DNA of 64,000 nucleotides from Corbicula japonica (taxonomy: Eukaryota; Mollusca; Bivalvia; Venerida; Cyrenidae), in NCBI GenBank assembly GCA_038501625.1, contig JAZAYU010000061.1, positions 3,150,303-3,214,302 of the forward strand, read 5' to 3'. The position numbers were made by a program, and so were the translations under genes. The notes under the pieces were generated by a model that was not told the origin of the DNA, ran no database searches, and was given only the letters and a program-made list of their open reading frames with translations. Each line of letters opens with the position of its first letter. The stretch's first letter is position 1. This document shows positions 21,486-32,379 of the stretch, piece by piece.

Positions 21486-23694
21486 TGATGTGTTTATGTA
21501 GTGTTGCATTTTGAACCAGGAAGAAAGATTTCCTTGAATTTCTTGAAACCCCTAACATGATTTTGATGATTTGGCACTAAACATTGTAGACCAGCATATA
21601 CTTATTTCAGGTATGAGTTGCTTTGGTATATTGTTCATGAATTTCAGAGTTCTCATGCAAACGGTTTTTCTTTTGTTTTAGTATGTGCTTGGTAATTAGA
21701 AAATGAATTAGACTAAATTGAGCTTGCAAACATTTACAACATACATAGCTAAATACATTTCTTTACTAAAATCTAGGTGGCAATAAGTATTTCCCCCAAA
21801 ATTCATTTTTGAAATTTTAGCTTGTTTTCGCCATTTGCAATGTTTGCGACCTCTTAATGTGATGTTAACATTTACAAAAAATCTTTGTAAAGTTAGTGTA
21901 TTAGCGTTTTCATTGAAGTTACGGATGACAGCATGCTAAGCAGTAGAAGCCAGACCCCAAATTCGAAGGTCTCTGATTCGAGTCTCACTAGGTGCGGAAA
22001 ATATCAGTGTCTTTTTCTACATTCGACTAGAATTGGATTTAAATCTGGCAGCCATTCATGTAGTATGATCAATACAAACTGCAGGAATTTATAATATAAG
22101 TGTAATCTATAACAACAGCGACAACTACAAATAAATAAATAAATAAAAACATTTATTGGCTGCTTTGTTTATGTAGAACAACTTTCATTGTATAACTAAA
22201 TCGAGTTTTCCATGTATGACATTAATTAAATGGATACGTGCTTACGGTAAAAGAACGAATACAGTATTATTAATATTACCGTTTACCCAATAAAATAGCT
22301 TCATTTTCTAATCCAGAATTCATACCTTCGTTTACTGTAACCTAAAATATTAATTTCAACACTAAAGCTTACCAACAAAAATAATTCGCTGGTGAAATAA
22401 AGATAAACTAGCAAAAGTTTTAAATTTAATTTATGAAATATTTAAATTTAGCAACAGCAGCTGAATGACGATACCAAACAAAAAAGCCTGAAGTTAGAAT
22501 ACTCTTAACATCGTCTTCTTCGAAATATAACAAATTATCGCAATGTCATAAGTGTACAAATATGCAAAAGAAAGAACACAAATTATTCTCTCGAATAGTC
22601 TCTCGTTGTTTTCAGATAAAACGTTTTAACCACAAGAATTGCAAAATTATCTTTTTATTAGCGGCGTGAAGTTATTCATCAGCAAGCCAAAGGTTTTACG
22701 TTTTGTTATTTTAGACACTGATTTCTTTGCCTCGCTAATTTCTGTTTGTGCACACTTTTAAACGCCCATAGGTCCCTTTCGATAATGTGACAAAATCTTT
22801 TAACTCGTCTGACATCCTTCTGTTTGTGAGCTGGCTGACTTGGTGACGAGAAAAGACAACTTTTCCTTTGCTGTTTCAGACGTTTACCTCCTTCCGTATC
22901 AAAGATGTTATCTCTGTAACAGAAAAAAATGTATTAAAATGTAATTCATTTGCTTTGTAACAACAATAATCTTTAACTAAACGTTATATGCTATGTAAAA
23001 CTAAATTATAACCCAAGTCTTACTAGGAAAAACGGTACGCCAGTGACCAATGTTTGAGATTATAAACAGGAAATATTGATCGCATTTCGCATTATGGAGA
23101 TTCAATTTTATAAATTTCAATTCTTCATTGTTGATGCGCCTGTTACCAATTACTTTTTCACAATATTCGGTACACTCGGGTATGTATTTTGAGAGTAAAG
23201 GACACAAAATATGTATTTATTTTGCTTTCGGTCTTTCCGTTAAAAAACGGTGTTACATAATTTAAGAATATCTGCGTCTGGATCAATTTATTCATTTTTA
23301 CACAACATTAAACGTTAACTACGAAATAATGTCATAGAAAACAGATAAATAATCAACACAAAATTTTCTTGAAATCTGATTTCAGGGTTAACGCAGAATG
23401 GCATGTATCTGACTTCAGGGTTAACAACTGAAAATTAAATCGGACTTTCCAGTTAACCATTTTCACTCACCATGTCAGCTTTGAAACGCTGTTGACGTTT
23501 TGAAACAAAAAATTACCCAGTGAAAATTGGCCAGACTACAGATAAATGATGGTTGTGTATGTTTCTGTTACTAAATTCGTTGCAATCGATGGATGAAAAG
23601 TGATATTTCTCGCCAAACACAAAAATTCATAGGAAACTCACTTTACACAGTTTTCTTCCAAGATATAAAACTTTTGCACTCAGCAGTATGATAA
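21486..23694. other. Mostly unrecognised; tRNA-like scrap at 21931-21995
   Basis: AT-rich. At 21931-21995 there is GCATGCTAAGCAGTAG, an AGACC/GGTCT pair and GATTCGAGTCTCAC (B-box type), like the head of a tRNA-derived SINE, with low confidence. No coding frame with a family pattern was seen (for example 23001-23207 minus is unrecognised). Confidence 0.4.
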
Positions 23695-23918
23695 CTCTTT
23701 CCTCCATAAATACGCATGTGCCACCAGTGTAGATCCAGATCAGCCGGCACATACGTGCCGTCTGATCAGCATCTGCACTTGTCGCGTTTTGGTCAGAAAC
23801 AACCTAACGAATAAAAAGGTGAACAGTGTAGATCCTGATCAGACGGCAGGGATGTGCCGGCTGATCTGGATCTACACTGTTCGCCCATGCAATAAAGGTG
23901 TGTCTATGCAGGAAAGGG
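23695..23918. mobile_element. Family D foldback MITE, 224 bp, TTAA type
   Basis: The left end is CTCTTTCCTCCATA, preceded by ATAA. The right end is GCAGGAAAGGG, followed by TTAA. Inside, GTAGATCCAGATCAGCCGGC and its inverse face each other, as do GATCAGACGGCA and its relatives, so the element folds on itself. A second copy of exactly 224 bp is at 37933-38156. TTAA duplication and CCCTTT ends fit the piggyBac-like group, by inference. Confidence 0.8.
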
Positions 23919-23997
23919 TTAAAGTGTTCATTGTTTCAGATTGTGTTATGAATATTATGTAGAATGAAGGGTTATATGTATATCAAAAATATCCAAA

Positions 23998-24255
23998 TTC
24001 AGCAAACACAGCCTCTACACACTGCCAGGAGGTATAGAAGAAAAGAGAGCATTGGTCTACAATATTATCACTTTCAATTTCGATAAACGTAAATGAGAAA
24101 CTCAGAGGTTCACGCCTACAATCAATGGCAAAACATTTTGCTACTTTAGATTCTATGGTTCATAAACATCACAATTGTCCTTAAATGTTCTCATTTCAAT
24201 TAACAAGAAAAGTGAATTGACTCCAACCTAACCATCAGCTCGAAAATTTTGCACG
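23998..24255 (-). repeat. Family A repeat, diverged, head-to-head with the next copy
   Basis: AACACAGCCTCTACACACTG, AAAGAGAGCATTGG, TTCTCATTTCAATTAACA and CCTAACCATCAGCTCG follow family A in minus orientation. The head meets the head of the plus-strand copy at 24266, making an inverted pair about 690 bp long. Confidence 0.65.
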
Positions 24256-24265
24256 CAAAAAACAC

Positions 24266-24690
24266 ACACAGGAGCTCTGGTCTCATCATTGAGTACCCGC
24301 CCCTTTGGCTGTGCAATGCTATCAGCTTCTTATGCTTTATATGTTTGTGTGCTTTTGCATGCAACATTGTTGAGCTGATAGGTGGGTTGGAGTTATTTCA
24401 CAAAGACAATTTGTATTTGTATGTTGATATAAGAACCTGTTGGGGCAAGTGTGAGGTTGGTGCACCCTAGAACCTGGTTTAAACACCCAGTGGCAATTTG
24501 ATTTGCCACTGATCGTTCCAAGGCGGTAGCCCCTCGGGTTCTTATTTGTGTTAATTGTTTATGGAGTCTTTTTTTAAGTGATCATTTTATTAACCATGCT
24601 CTCTCTCTTCTTCTTCTTGACTGTGTGGGGATGTTGTTTTTCTGAATGTGGCAATTCCTGATATGCATATGTCACCTTTTTATACAAACA
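24266..24690 (+). repeat. Family A repeat, nearly complete reference copy
   Basis: Head CAATGCTATCAGCTTCTTATG, TTGCATGCAACATTGTTGAGC, GGTGGGTTGGAGT, then GGGGCAAGTGTGAGGTTGG, TGCACCCTAGAACCTGG, the TTTGATTTGCCACTGATCG hairpin, GGCGGTAGCCCC, a CTCTCTCTCTTC run, GACTGTGTGGGGA and TTCCTGATATGCATATG. Its right half begins the duplicated block shared with 39183-39410. Confidence 0.88.
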
Positions 24691-25260
24691 AAAAGCTTAT
24701 TACATTGCCACGTGTTTTTGGTAGGTGCGCGGTGACCTTAGTAAGATTATAAATTATTATATGATGAACCTAAAGTCTGCAATTTGGTTAATTAATATAC
24801 AACATCGAATAAACTAACTCTAATTTGAGACTCCTCTTGCGAAATTCAATATAGAAAAAGTTGTTTAAAGTAACAATAAACGAGTTTCTTATTCCAAGCT
24901 AGTCAAAGTTTATCTATAATATCTATGAACGGAATTCCAGTGAATAAACTTGGATTGATAAAAATGTACCGTTACTGGAATATTGAATGTAAATTAGAAA
25001 GCCTGTCGGCTCTGTCAAGATAAAGTTTCAAGATTTACTTTTCTTGGCAAACAAAGTTCGCAGAAAGTGTGGATGTGCAAGACAAATGATGGCATACATC
25101 CATCAAGGCATTGAATATTTATATTTCCTTTTTGTCGGAAATTATAGCTGTCTCTCTCATGCTGACATTAATTGAATATATGGGTATCTAACTTGTGCAG
25201 AAGTGCTTATTATGAGTTTATGTGATTGTATGTTGTCTTGTCTTAAATTTTACAGTCAGA
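24691..25260 (+). repeat. Segmental duplication block I-c
   Basis: It matches 39411-39940: GCACGTGTTTT-type start, AACCTAAAGTCTGCAA, GAATTCCAGTGAATAAACTT, AGCCTGTCGGCTCTGTCAAG, GTTCGCAG and TTGTGCAGAAGTGCTTATTA. No coding potential. Confidence 0.85.
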
Positions 25261-25667
25261 AAGTAATACACTTTGTTAAAGAGTTATAAACTCCACTGGA
25301 ACATCTTTAGAACTTATTTAATAAGTAGAATATACATATGCCGCATGTTTATCATTTGAGAAGTATCAGCTAGTAAATGATAACAAAACACCTCGCCGCC
25401 TATGGAATATTAGAAATAGCAATTTATTTTATTCTCGCGCACAACTTGAAATCAATGTTTCGTTGGCTTATATTTAAGTTCTAGTCAAAAACTTTTTGCG
25501 TCTTGCTTAAACACGAATCCCATAGTGTGATAAGGATCCAGTACTACGTCATAGGTGTCATGTGATTTTGTAAAACAATAGAAAAAATATTCGGAGAGTC
25601 AAATGAAAATATACAGTATATATATGTGTTCATTCATGTACATGCATGTAATAGAAAAGTGAAATAT

Positions 25668-25745
25668 GCATACCAGGATATGCCACACTCACAACACACA
25701 GCCTCCCCACGCAGCGAAAAAGAAGAGAGGAAAAGAGAGCATTTT
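25668..25745 (-). repeat. Family A repeat, tail fragment
   Basis: ATATGCATACCAGGATATGCC, CACAGCCTCCCCACGCAGC and GAAGAGAGGAAAAGAGAGCA match the family A tail, minus orientation. Confidence 0.75.
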
Positions 25746-26614
25746 AAAATTTAATTTTAACAAATGATTGATTTTTTTATAACTTTGCACTATAGTTCCA
25801 AAAACTTTCACCATATAAAAAAACATATTTGTAAGGATATTGAGGAGAGAACATATTAAAGGCCATGTTGCCTAGTCAAGGCAGCAAGCCTCCCAGTCCT
25901 GGGTTTATTGACATAATTATATTATCTCCCAAACTTTCTCATTTAATACCGATTGGCTCCTCTTCACGTTGTGTGTGTGTGGGTGGGGGGTGGGGTGGGT
26001 AGAGAGGGTGGGGTAGCGAAAAAAGCGCACATCCGTTAGCGCTGGTGAAGCGAGGAAATGTTCTCCTACGCAGTGTCTTTGCATCAAATTCGAATTTCGA
26101 CTTTCAAACTTTATCTAGAGTTAATGGTTATTCTTGGAAACAATGCAAATGTGGTTCGACGTATATTAAGAATATATTACACGCTTGCTTGCATCATACT
26201 GTCATGATATATTGAAATACCACTGAGTTACGGTGTTAGTAAAACAACTGAAGACAATCTTAAAATAACAAAAAAGTTAAATAATTCTAAATTGACAAAT
26301 ATATTACTATCCAAGATAGGAATTGAAGACAATTGCGTTTCGCTATACTGTAGACAAAACAAATTCAGAACAGTGATTCATTGATATGGCAGCGTCAAAC
26401 AGCTAACGGGTACATTTGAAATATTTAAAAACTCTCGAGAAATGTCAGTTCGTTAAACTATGAAACTGATGTAAAATATATAATTTTTTGTTATATATCC
26501 ACCTTAAACAATACTTTAACAGAAAAAAATGCTAGTGAATATAAGTCATTCATAAACAGAAGAAGTGAGGTTTTAATGAGAACATAAACAAAATTATTGT
26601 GTGTGGACTTACTG
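25746..26614. other. No recognised gene; short GT/GGGT-rich run
   Basis: AT-rich apart from 25971-26018, a GTGTGTGTGTGG run that grades into GGGTGGGG repeats. Nothing else was recognised. Confidence 0.45.
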
Positions 26615-26685
26615 AAAATGCATATCAGGAATTGCCACAGTTAGAAAACACAACCTTCTCGCAAGCAAAAACAGAGGAAAATAGT
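26615..26685 (-). repeat. Family A repeat, tail fragment
   Basis: ATGCATATCAGGAATTGCCAC, AAAACACAACCTTCTCGC and AGAGGAAAATAG, minus orientation, diverged. It lies about 140 bp before the Penelope-like fragment. Confidence 0.65.
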
Positions 26686-26821
26686 TATACCTTGATAGGC
26701 ATTATAATATGCACTGATAAATAAAATAAATTATTTTTATTAAACAGATTAGTTTCCACTTTTTCCGCCAATATTGTTCATTGTTACCAAAAGTATTACA
26801 AAATGAATTTAAATAAATAAC

Positions 26822-27031
26822 ATGATTTTGAAAACCCATGAATATATTCGGGGGGAGCGTGGAAAGGTAAAAAGCTTAAACAGCTACTTTTATAATATGT
26901 ATTTTTCGGATCCTTTGAGTATAGTTGATATTTCAAAATATCTAAATTACCATTTACAGCCATTAATGCAAGGTCTACCTTCATATGTTAAAGATGCTAG
27001 TGATTTTATTCATAAACTTAAAAACTCTTAA
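26822..27031 (+). pseudogene. Penelope-like reverse transcriptase fragment
   Basis: A 69-residue open frame contains SIVDISKYLNYHLQPLMQG then LPSYVKDASDFIHKLKNS and stop. This is the pattern of Penelope-like element reverse transcriptases just downstream of the 'RPIVS' motif: (I)V-s...e.is.yLd.hLqPl....PS.ikD..dFl.kL. Residues before it (MILKTHEYIRG...) do not fit, and the frame ends at TAA. It is an isolated scrap, with no GIY-YIG domain and no catalytic YADD nearby. Confidence 0.7.
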
Positions 27032-27783
27032 ACTAACACATAAAAACTTATTTGGTCACTTTGGATGTAAGTTCATTATATACCAGTATCCCTCATGCTT
27101 TATTTATTTATATTTAGTATAGTTGTCAGATCTCTTGTGAAATCGTCAAACAATAATAAGAATGACATCCTCTGTTAGAATTATTATACGTGATAAATTA
27201 TCTTTTTCTATAGTTTACCAATATATTCAAAGTTTTTAAGAGAAACATTCCTTTGCGACCTCTGGAATTTTCACATTAGGAAATTAATATATAAAGGTTT
27301 GTGGAAAATCCGTCATCTATTTAATATTGTCTATTCATCCTTATTAATAGGGTTGTTCTTTTAAGACGAAATAGCAAAACTAATCGAAAAGCATGCGATT
27401 AATCATTGTGGTAATATTGTGAACGCCATGGGATTTCAACATATTGCAAGCGTGTATTTATATATAATTCACATCAAATTACATTTGCGGATAATACAAG
27501 AATGCACTTAAGTTCGTAATAAAAGGGTTAAAATCGGAACGCCTACCTCATAGCATCAACAAAGACAGTGGTAAAAACGAAACCTTACGCCGCGCAACTA
27601 TCTTCTCGTTTTTACAGCGGTATCTTCGCCACTCCACACCATGTTCTTAAATAATTATATAACATATTGGATAACCCTGAGAAACTTATTAATAAGAATC
27701 GCTGCTCAACCAATGTGACGTTTTTTTGTTAACAAACATTTGCGAAGTCTTAACATTTAGTTACTGGATATTTATAATTAAAT

Positions 27784-27870
27784 GATATTGCCTCTACCTG
27801 GTAGCGAATCCGCATCGTCACGGCGACAGCGCGTAGCCTTGCAATTCCGACAATGCTGCCGGTACTGACG
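27784..27870 (-). repeat. tRNA-headed SINE fragment, truncated
   Basis: The minus strand shows GTGACGATGCGGATTCGCTACC near the B-box position and AAGGCTACGCGCTGTCGCC, as in 41421-41580. The second block (CCGATTTAAC to CGGTAACGGG) is deleted here. Confidence 0.6.
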
Positions 27871-28205
27871 ATATTATGTTTTATTTATTAGATAATATGT
27901 TAAAATCTTAAATGACGCATGTCCGTTTTTGTTCATCTTAATCCGTTGCAAACTAGATTATGAACGAAACTGTTGGGGTTTTTTTTGTTCAAGACATGTA
28001 AACGTACTGAGCTGAAACGTTATTCATTATATTTCAAGTTATATGTCTGGTGAAATTGGTTTATTTGACTGAAGATTCAAAAATCATTGCAAAGCTATTA
28101 ATCGTTAGTGTTATCTTAACATTACGTCATATGATGGGTTAGCTTGGCGCCAATAATTTCTTGAAACATCATAATTGTATCAGAAATCTTTAAAAAAAAC
28201 AATTA

Positions 28206-28655
28206 GTTTTAAGTAGTGATGTGCCGATGATCGAAAGACATCGATTAATCATCAGTAAGAACCTCCCGATGCCGATAATCGATGTCATTATCCCATTATC
28301 GATTTAAACCGATGTATACCCACGGCTGTAAACTACTGCACAATTAAACATATCTTGGTCAATATTTGTACTCGTAATGATTGTTCATTCATTCTAATCA
28401 GTGCATATTTAATAAAAACATGTGAAAGAGTTTTATTTTTGTAATTGGAACACCAACCTTTATGTAGAAAGTAGCAGCAAACACACAATAATAAGGGATA
28501 TTGTATAAGCTACTTATTAGAAACCATTTGTTAATTTAACACAGATATGATTTATAAACCGATTAATAATCGGTGAAATCACATTGGAATTGGCAACCGA
28601 TTCCAACTGATGATCGATTGTGATTTGCAACCGATATCCCAACACTAGTTTTAAG
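28206..28655. mobile_element. 434-bp hAT-type MITE with perfect 8-bp target duplication
   Basis: The element 28214-28647 starts TAGTGATGTGCCGATGATCG and ends CCGATATCCCAACACTA. GTTTTAAG flanks it on both sides (28206-28213 and 28648-28655). Empty sites survive in the duplicated blocks (near 41925 and 55765), where the flanks are joined with one copy of the target. Ends of the form TAGTG...CACTA and an 8-bp duplication define the hAT group. Internal ATCGATT/AATCGAT palindromes abound. No transposase. Confidence 0.92.
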
Positions 28656-29127
28656 AATGCAATAAGGATCATTATACTTTTAATAAAGCTCTGTATTCAT
28701 TACAAGCAATAATGCCTAATTTCATCATATTTTGGTTTGTGTTCTATCTGTAAACTAGTTCAGCTAATGCAAATAGAAATCATTTGTGGTTAAAGAAAAT
28801 TGCCAGTCCCAAACAACTCATCTTCCTAATCTGAAAGGCCTCGGCTCTAATTCCAAAACGATAAAAATCTGTATTGTTCTACAAAGTTAAAGCATATAGG
28901 ACAAAGGAGAAATAAATTTTGATCATAATGTTGCATAATTGCCGTTTTTAACTGACTGTATCAGTTTATTAACATCCCATGGGAGCTATACGCTACTTGT
29001 TCAATTGTGTAGAGCAAGATTCTATTTATGCCAAATACGTTAACGAAGGGAATTGTTTTGTACAAGTTTAACATCTTAACAGGATTTAAGCGTAAAAATT
29101 AATTAAACCAGTATCTGCATGTATATA

Positions 29128-29190
29128 CACTTAACCAATGTTCTAACTACACCGATCAATTATTTTTAATTTCTCCGCAAGGAATTGGAG
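29128..29190 (+). mobile_element. Solo end of the long-TIR DNA element
   Basis: TACACTTAACCAATGTTCTA, ACTACACCGATC, AATTTCTCCGCA and GGAGTACAGTCTTC match the terminal arm of the 31141-31714 element. Only one end is visible. Confidence 0.65.
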
Positions 29191-29454
29191 TACAGTCTTC
29201 AATATATATATGTGTGTTTGTGTGTGTGTGTAAAGACGTTATTTATAAACTTAGGATAATAAAAAGGAAATGTCAATTTCTCAACGTTATTCGTCAAAAA
29301 CATCTAAAGGTTACCAACATGATAGTCTACAATGCGCGGCATGCCTGGTGATTAGCCCATCAACAATTATTCGATATGCTTACCTCTTTGTTTGCGGACG
29401 GTGGCAAGAGATTTAGAGTTTATTAAGGTTTATAGAGAAAGCTTGTAAGAAAAC
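29191..29454. other. AT/GT simple run then unrecognised DNA
   Basis: ATATATATGTGTGTTTGTGTG at about 29203-29231, otherwise no recognised feature. Confidence 0.4.
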
Positions 29455-29945
29455 CCCTAGAAGCTCGATATGTTCTTTTAACCCTGTCATCATGTTCTCG
29501 GCTAAATTGACCTTAGGTGCTCTTGTCTCGGTAAGGTCATTGAGAACTCGCCCTTTTTCTTGATAATGCTAATAACTTTTTATGTTCTATATTTTTGTGT
29601 TTTTTGCATTCAACATTGTCAAGTGGATAGGTGGGTTGGAGTGATATCACCAAGGCAACTTGCACTTGTTTGTTAATATGAGAACCTGTTGGGGCGAATG
29701 TGAGGTTGGTGCATCCTAAAATCTGGTTTAAACCCCCAGTGTCAAATTGTTTTGCCACTGACCGTTCCAAGGCGGTAACCCCATAAGTTCTCTTCTTTGT
29801 TAATTACTTGTGATGTCTTATTTGAAATTGATATTCTTCTAAATCCATTTCCTCTCTTCTTCTTTATTTGGGCTGAGTGGGGCGTTGCATTTTCTGACTG
29901 TGACTTTTCCTGATTAGCATATTTCCCCTTTTTCATATTATTGAA
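29455..29945 (+). repeat. Family A repeat, nearly complete
   Basis: Head GAAGCTCGATATGTTC, GGTAAGGTCATTGAGAACTCG, CATTCAACATTGTCAAGTGG, GGTGGGTTGGAGT, centre CATCCTAAAATCTGGTTTAA, GTTTTGCCACTGACCG, AGGCGGTAACCCC, then TGAGTGGGGCGTTGC and a diverged tail. Overlapping minus frames (29537-29969) are chance frames of the repeat. Confidence 0.82.
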
Positions 29946-30307
29946 TTCGGGTGCAAGCCAGTTCGACATTTTTAATACTGAATTCTGAACTCAGGATCTT
30001 CTTGGTGCAAGATATGTTTTTGAAAATGGTAAGGAAATAAGGTAAATATTGCGTGTATTGCCTTTGAAAAGTTTGGAAACAATTTGGACTATGATTGAAC
30101 ATTTAAGCGAACATTGTTGAACCAGATCAAAAGACACTGTTCGCATATGGATGACAGCCATACCCAGTGGTTAAAAGGATAATCGGATTTAATGAATACA
30201 GTGTCGGCCAGTCAAATAAATTACAATGTATCAATTCAGTTCAACTGAGTCTGTAATGTGTTTTAATGCAATTCTTAAAAGTTTCTGAAAAACTACAGTT
30301 ACAGTCG

Positions 30308-30904
30308 TGTCCGGTAATCTTGCGCGTCCGGTCATCTTGCGCAGTGGTCTACTGACATCCCCGGAAGTGTTTTACGGTCACATTGTGAAAATATCTCAAC
30401 AAACGATTATTTTTGGACCTAAATTAGAACATCTAAAAGGTAAATATGTTGAAAATTAATACCTGTCCAAGATATTTACATCATCGAAATAAATTATTCA
30501 TGACCACGCCCACTGACCTATTTTCCGATATTTAAGCAAATAATTCTTATTCCATCATCTAATCCAGAAATGTGTGTCCCGTGATAGACATAAACAATAA
30601 AACACATTTTGAAAAAAAAATTATACCACTTTAAACGTACAATTCCATTTTATTTGCAAACGTTAGTGACTTCAGACCACATTTCCGTCAGTTCCCGCCA
30701 TTCTGTCAACAAAGTTCAAGGGCATAATCCGTGCATGTTTTTTTTTCCTGCAGAAGCGTAAAATGCCTTTTTTCTCATTTCAAATAAATAGAAAACTTAA
30801 TATAAAACAACAGGAAATTTTATGGTTCGTCCGAGACACTTAATCTTTTAAAATATTTCACTGCTGTGACGTCATTTCTCTCAGATGCGCAAGATGACCG
30901 GACA
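30308..30904. mobile_element. About 600-bp element with TGTCCGGTCATCTTGCGC ends
   Basis: The left end has TGTCCGGTAATCTTGCGC followed at once by a second GTCCGGTCATCTTGCGC. The right end is the inverse (GCGCAAGATGACCGGACA, ending 30904). A further solo end, GCGCAAGAAGACCGGACA, is at 31085-31102. No transposase frame; target duplication unclear, so the superfamily is unknown. Confidence 0.65.
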
Positions 30905-31140
30905 TTTAAATGCTAGGGTAAAACATGGTGGTAAGGGTAAACATTAATAAATTCCCAATAGTTAAGGAGTCATGACCGAAACATTTTTGTCATCACATGC
31001 ATGAAAGGTTTTTGAAAACAGACAAACAGTAATGACACATTTGTCCATTATTGATCGGTAAAAATATAGCCGATAATGCTTAGGTGCGCAAGAAGACCGG
31101 ACAGCATCGTATACCTGAGATTGATATTTATAAATCTAAC

Positions 31141-31714
31141 CACTGTAGTGTTCTACCTACACCGATCGTATTTTCTTTATTTCTCAGCGTGGATTTTGAG
31201 TATATTCTTCAGACTGGAAACATATTCAGATACATCATGTTCACTTCTTTTGACTAAATAATTATTAAAATCCTTAAATGCGTTTGGAAACCACTGACAT
31301 TTAATCAAGGTAGGGGTAAACACAAAAATCACAAAATCGTCGGTAGCGGATAAATTCTACATTAACGAAAATTCCCGATTTAAATATCGATTCGTAAGTA
31401 ATTTTGCAACAATTCTATGCAATTCTGCAAGAATGTGAGTGCTAAGCTGTGACACAAATGATTTTCAGCAGTTATGGCCGTTTTCAGTATATCCTCTTTA
31501 CAAAACGTACGACAGATTTGGCTACTTTTGGTTTTACCCTCACCTCGATTAAATGTCCATAATTTATAAACGCACGATGGGATTTTATTGGCATTTTCAT
31601 AAAAAGAAGAAATGATGTTGCATCTTATATTTTTTCAAATTATAAGAGTGTACTCCAACTCCATGCGGAGAAATTAAAATTTATCATCGGTGTAGTAAGA
31701 ACATTGGTTAAGTG
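31141..31714. mobile_element. About 574-bp foldback element with long terminal inverted repeats
   Basis: The left CTACACCGATCGTATTTTC and ATTTCTCAGCGTGGATTTTG arm is mirrored by the right arm (CTCCATGCGGAGAAATTAAA, CATCGGTGTAGTAAGAACATT, GGTTAAGTG, then TA). Inner arms with TTTAATCAAGG/CCTC-GATTAAATG continue the pairing. TA-flanked CACTTAACC ends suggest a Tc1/mariner-related MITE. Solo ends lie at 10140-10363 and 29128-29190. Confidence 0.7.
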
Positions 31715-32002
31715 TAGAAGTTACCTACGTTGATTATTTTGTTTTTATGACGCCTTAAAGGCAAAAGCTAAAGTTTTATACAATCAAATTTTTTTTTAAT
31801 CAATCATGATGATAGATACATAACCAAGGTATAAAACTTTAAAATAGAATGTGATTTTTATAAATTCTCATTTTCATATTTAAAAATGTATTTAACCTTA
31901 TACTTAAAGCTTATTTATACATTCTTTAATATTTAGGGGGAGGTAACATCCCTACCAGGGTGAGATTACCCAAAAACAACAGAATGTGGTTTCAACACTC
32001 AT

Positions 32003-32005
<3 letters not shown>
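31715..32005. other. No recognised feature
   Basis: AT-rich DNA before the (GA)n tract. Confidence 0.4.

Positions 32006-32092
<87 letters not shown>
32006..32092 (+). repeat. (GA)n microsatellite, about 43 units
   Basis: A perfect GA run, followed by a looser GTGAAAGAAGAGAGACAGAG tail. Long Ser-Leu and Arg-Glu frames across it are products of the run, not genes. Confidence 0.98.
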
Positions 32093-32095
<3 letters not shown>

Positions 32096-32104
32096 AGAAG
32101 AGAG

Positions 32105-32350
32105 ACAGAGAGAGATGAAAAAAGAACTTTGAAAGCCATTGAACACTACACATATGAAAATATTGCAGGCTCTGTTTGATTGAGCCAGTAAATGGGCAAG
32201 AATGGAAATGCATATGAATGCCCACGCCGCCTAATCGTCCCGGGTTTAGAACAACTCAATATTTACAGCAAAAATCAGTACAACTTTGATTCATCCCAAA
32301 CGATGGTATGCATATGGCGATGAACATGGAACCCTCAATGCGGTATATTC
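32105..32350 (-). repeat. Family E repeat, best single copy
   Basis: The order on the plus strand is GATGAAAAAAGAACTTTG, AAAGCCATTGAACAC, TATTGCAGGCTCTG, TTGAGCC, GAATGGAAATGCATATGAATG, CCCACGCCGCC, CAACTCAATATTTACA, TTCATCCCAAACGATGG and GCGATGAACATGGAA. The family recurs at 4500, 9140, 11870, 39948, 46515, 50330, 51652 and 59480. Class unknown: it has short internal palindromes and no protein. Confidence 0.72.
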
Positions 32351-32379
32351 AGATTATGCCCTTTCATGATCAGAGAGGT

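Larger units (their letters stand above)
27271..29018 (+). repeat. Segmental duplication block I-d
   Basis: It matches 40905-42296 and, from its middle on, 55334-56140. Shared marks are TCACATTAGGAAATTAATAT, AAAAGCATGCGATTAATCAT, CCATGGGATTTCAACATATT, GACGCATGTCCG, GGCGCCAATAATTTCTTGAA and TTGTTCAATTGTGTAGAGCAAG. It carries a hAT-type insertion (28214-28647) that the other copies lack. Part of a SINE (27784-27870) is inside. Confidence 0.88.

Noticed and set aside
31952..32225. Long Ser-Leu open frames on the minus strand
   Set aside because: They are translations of the (GA)n run.
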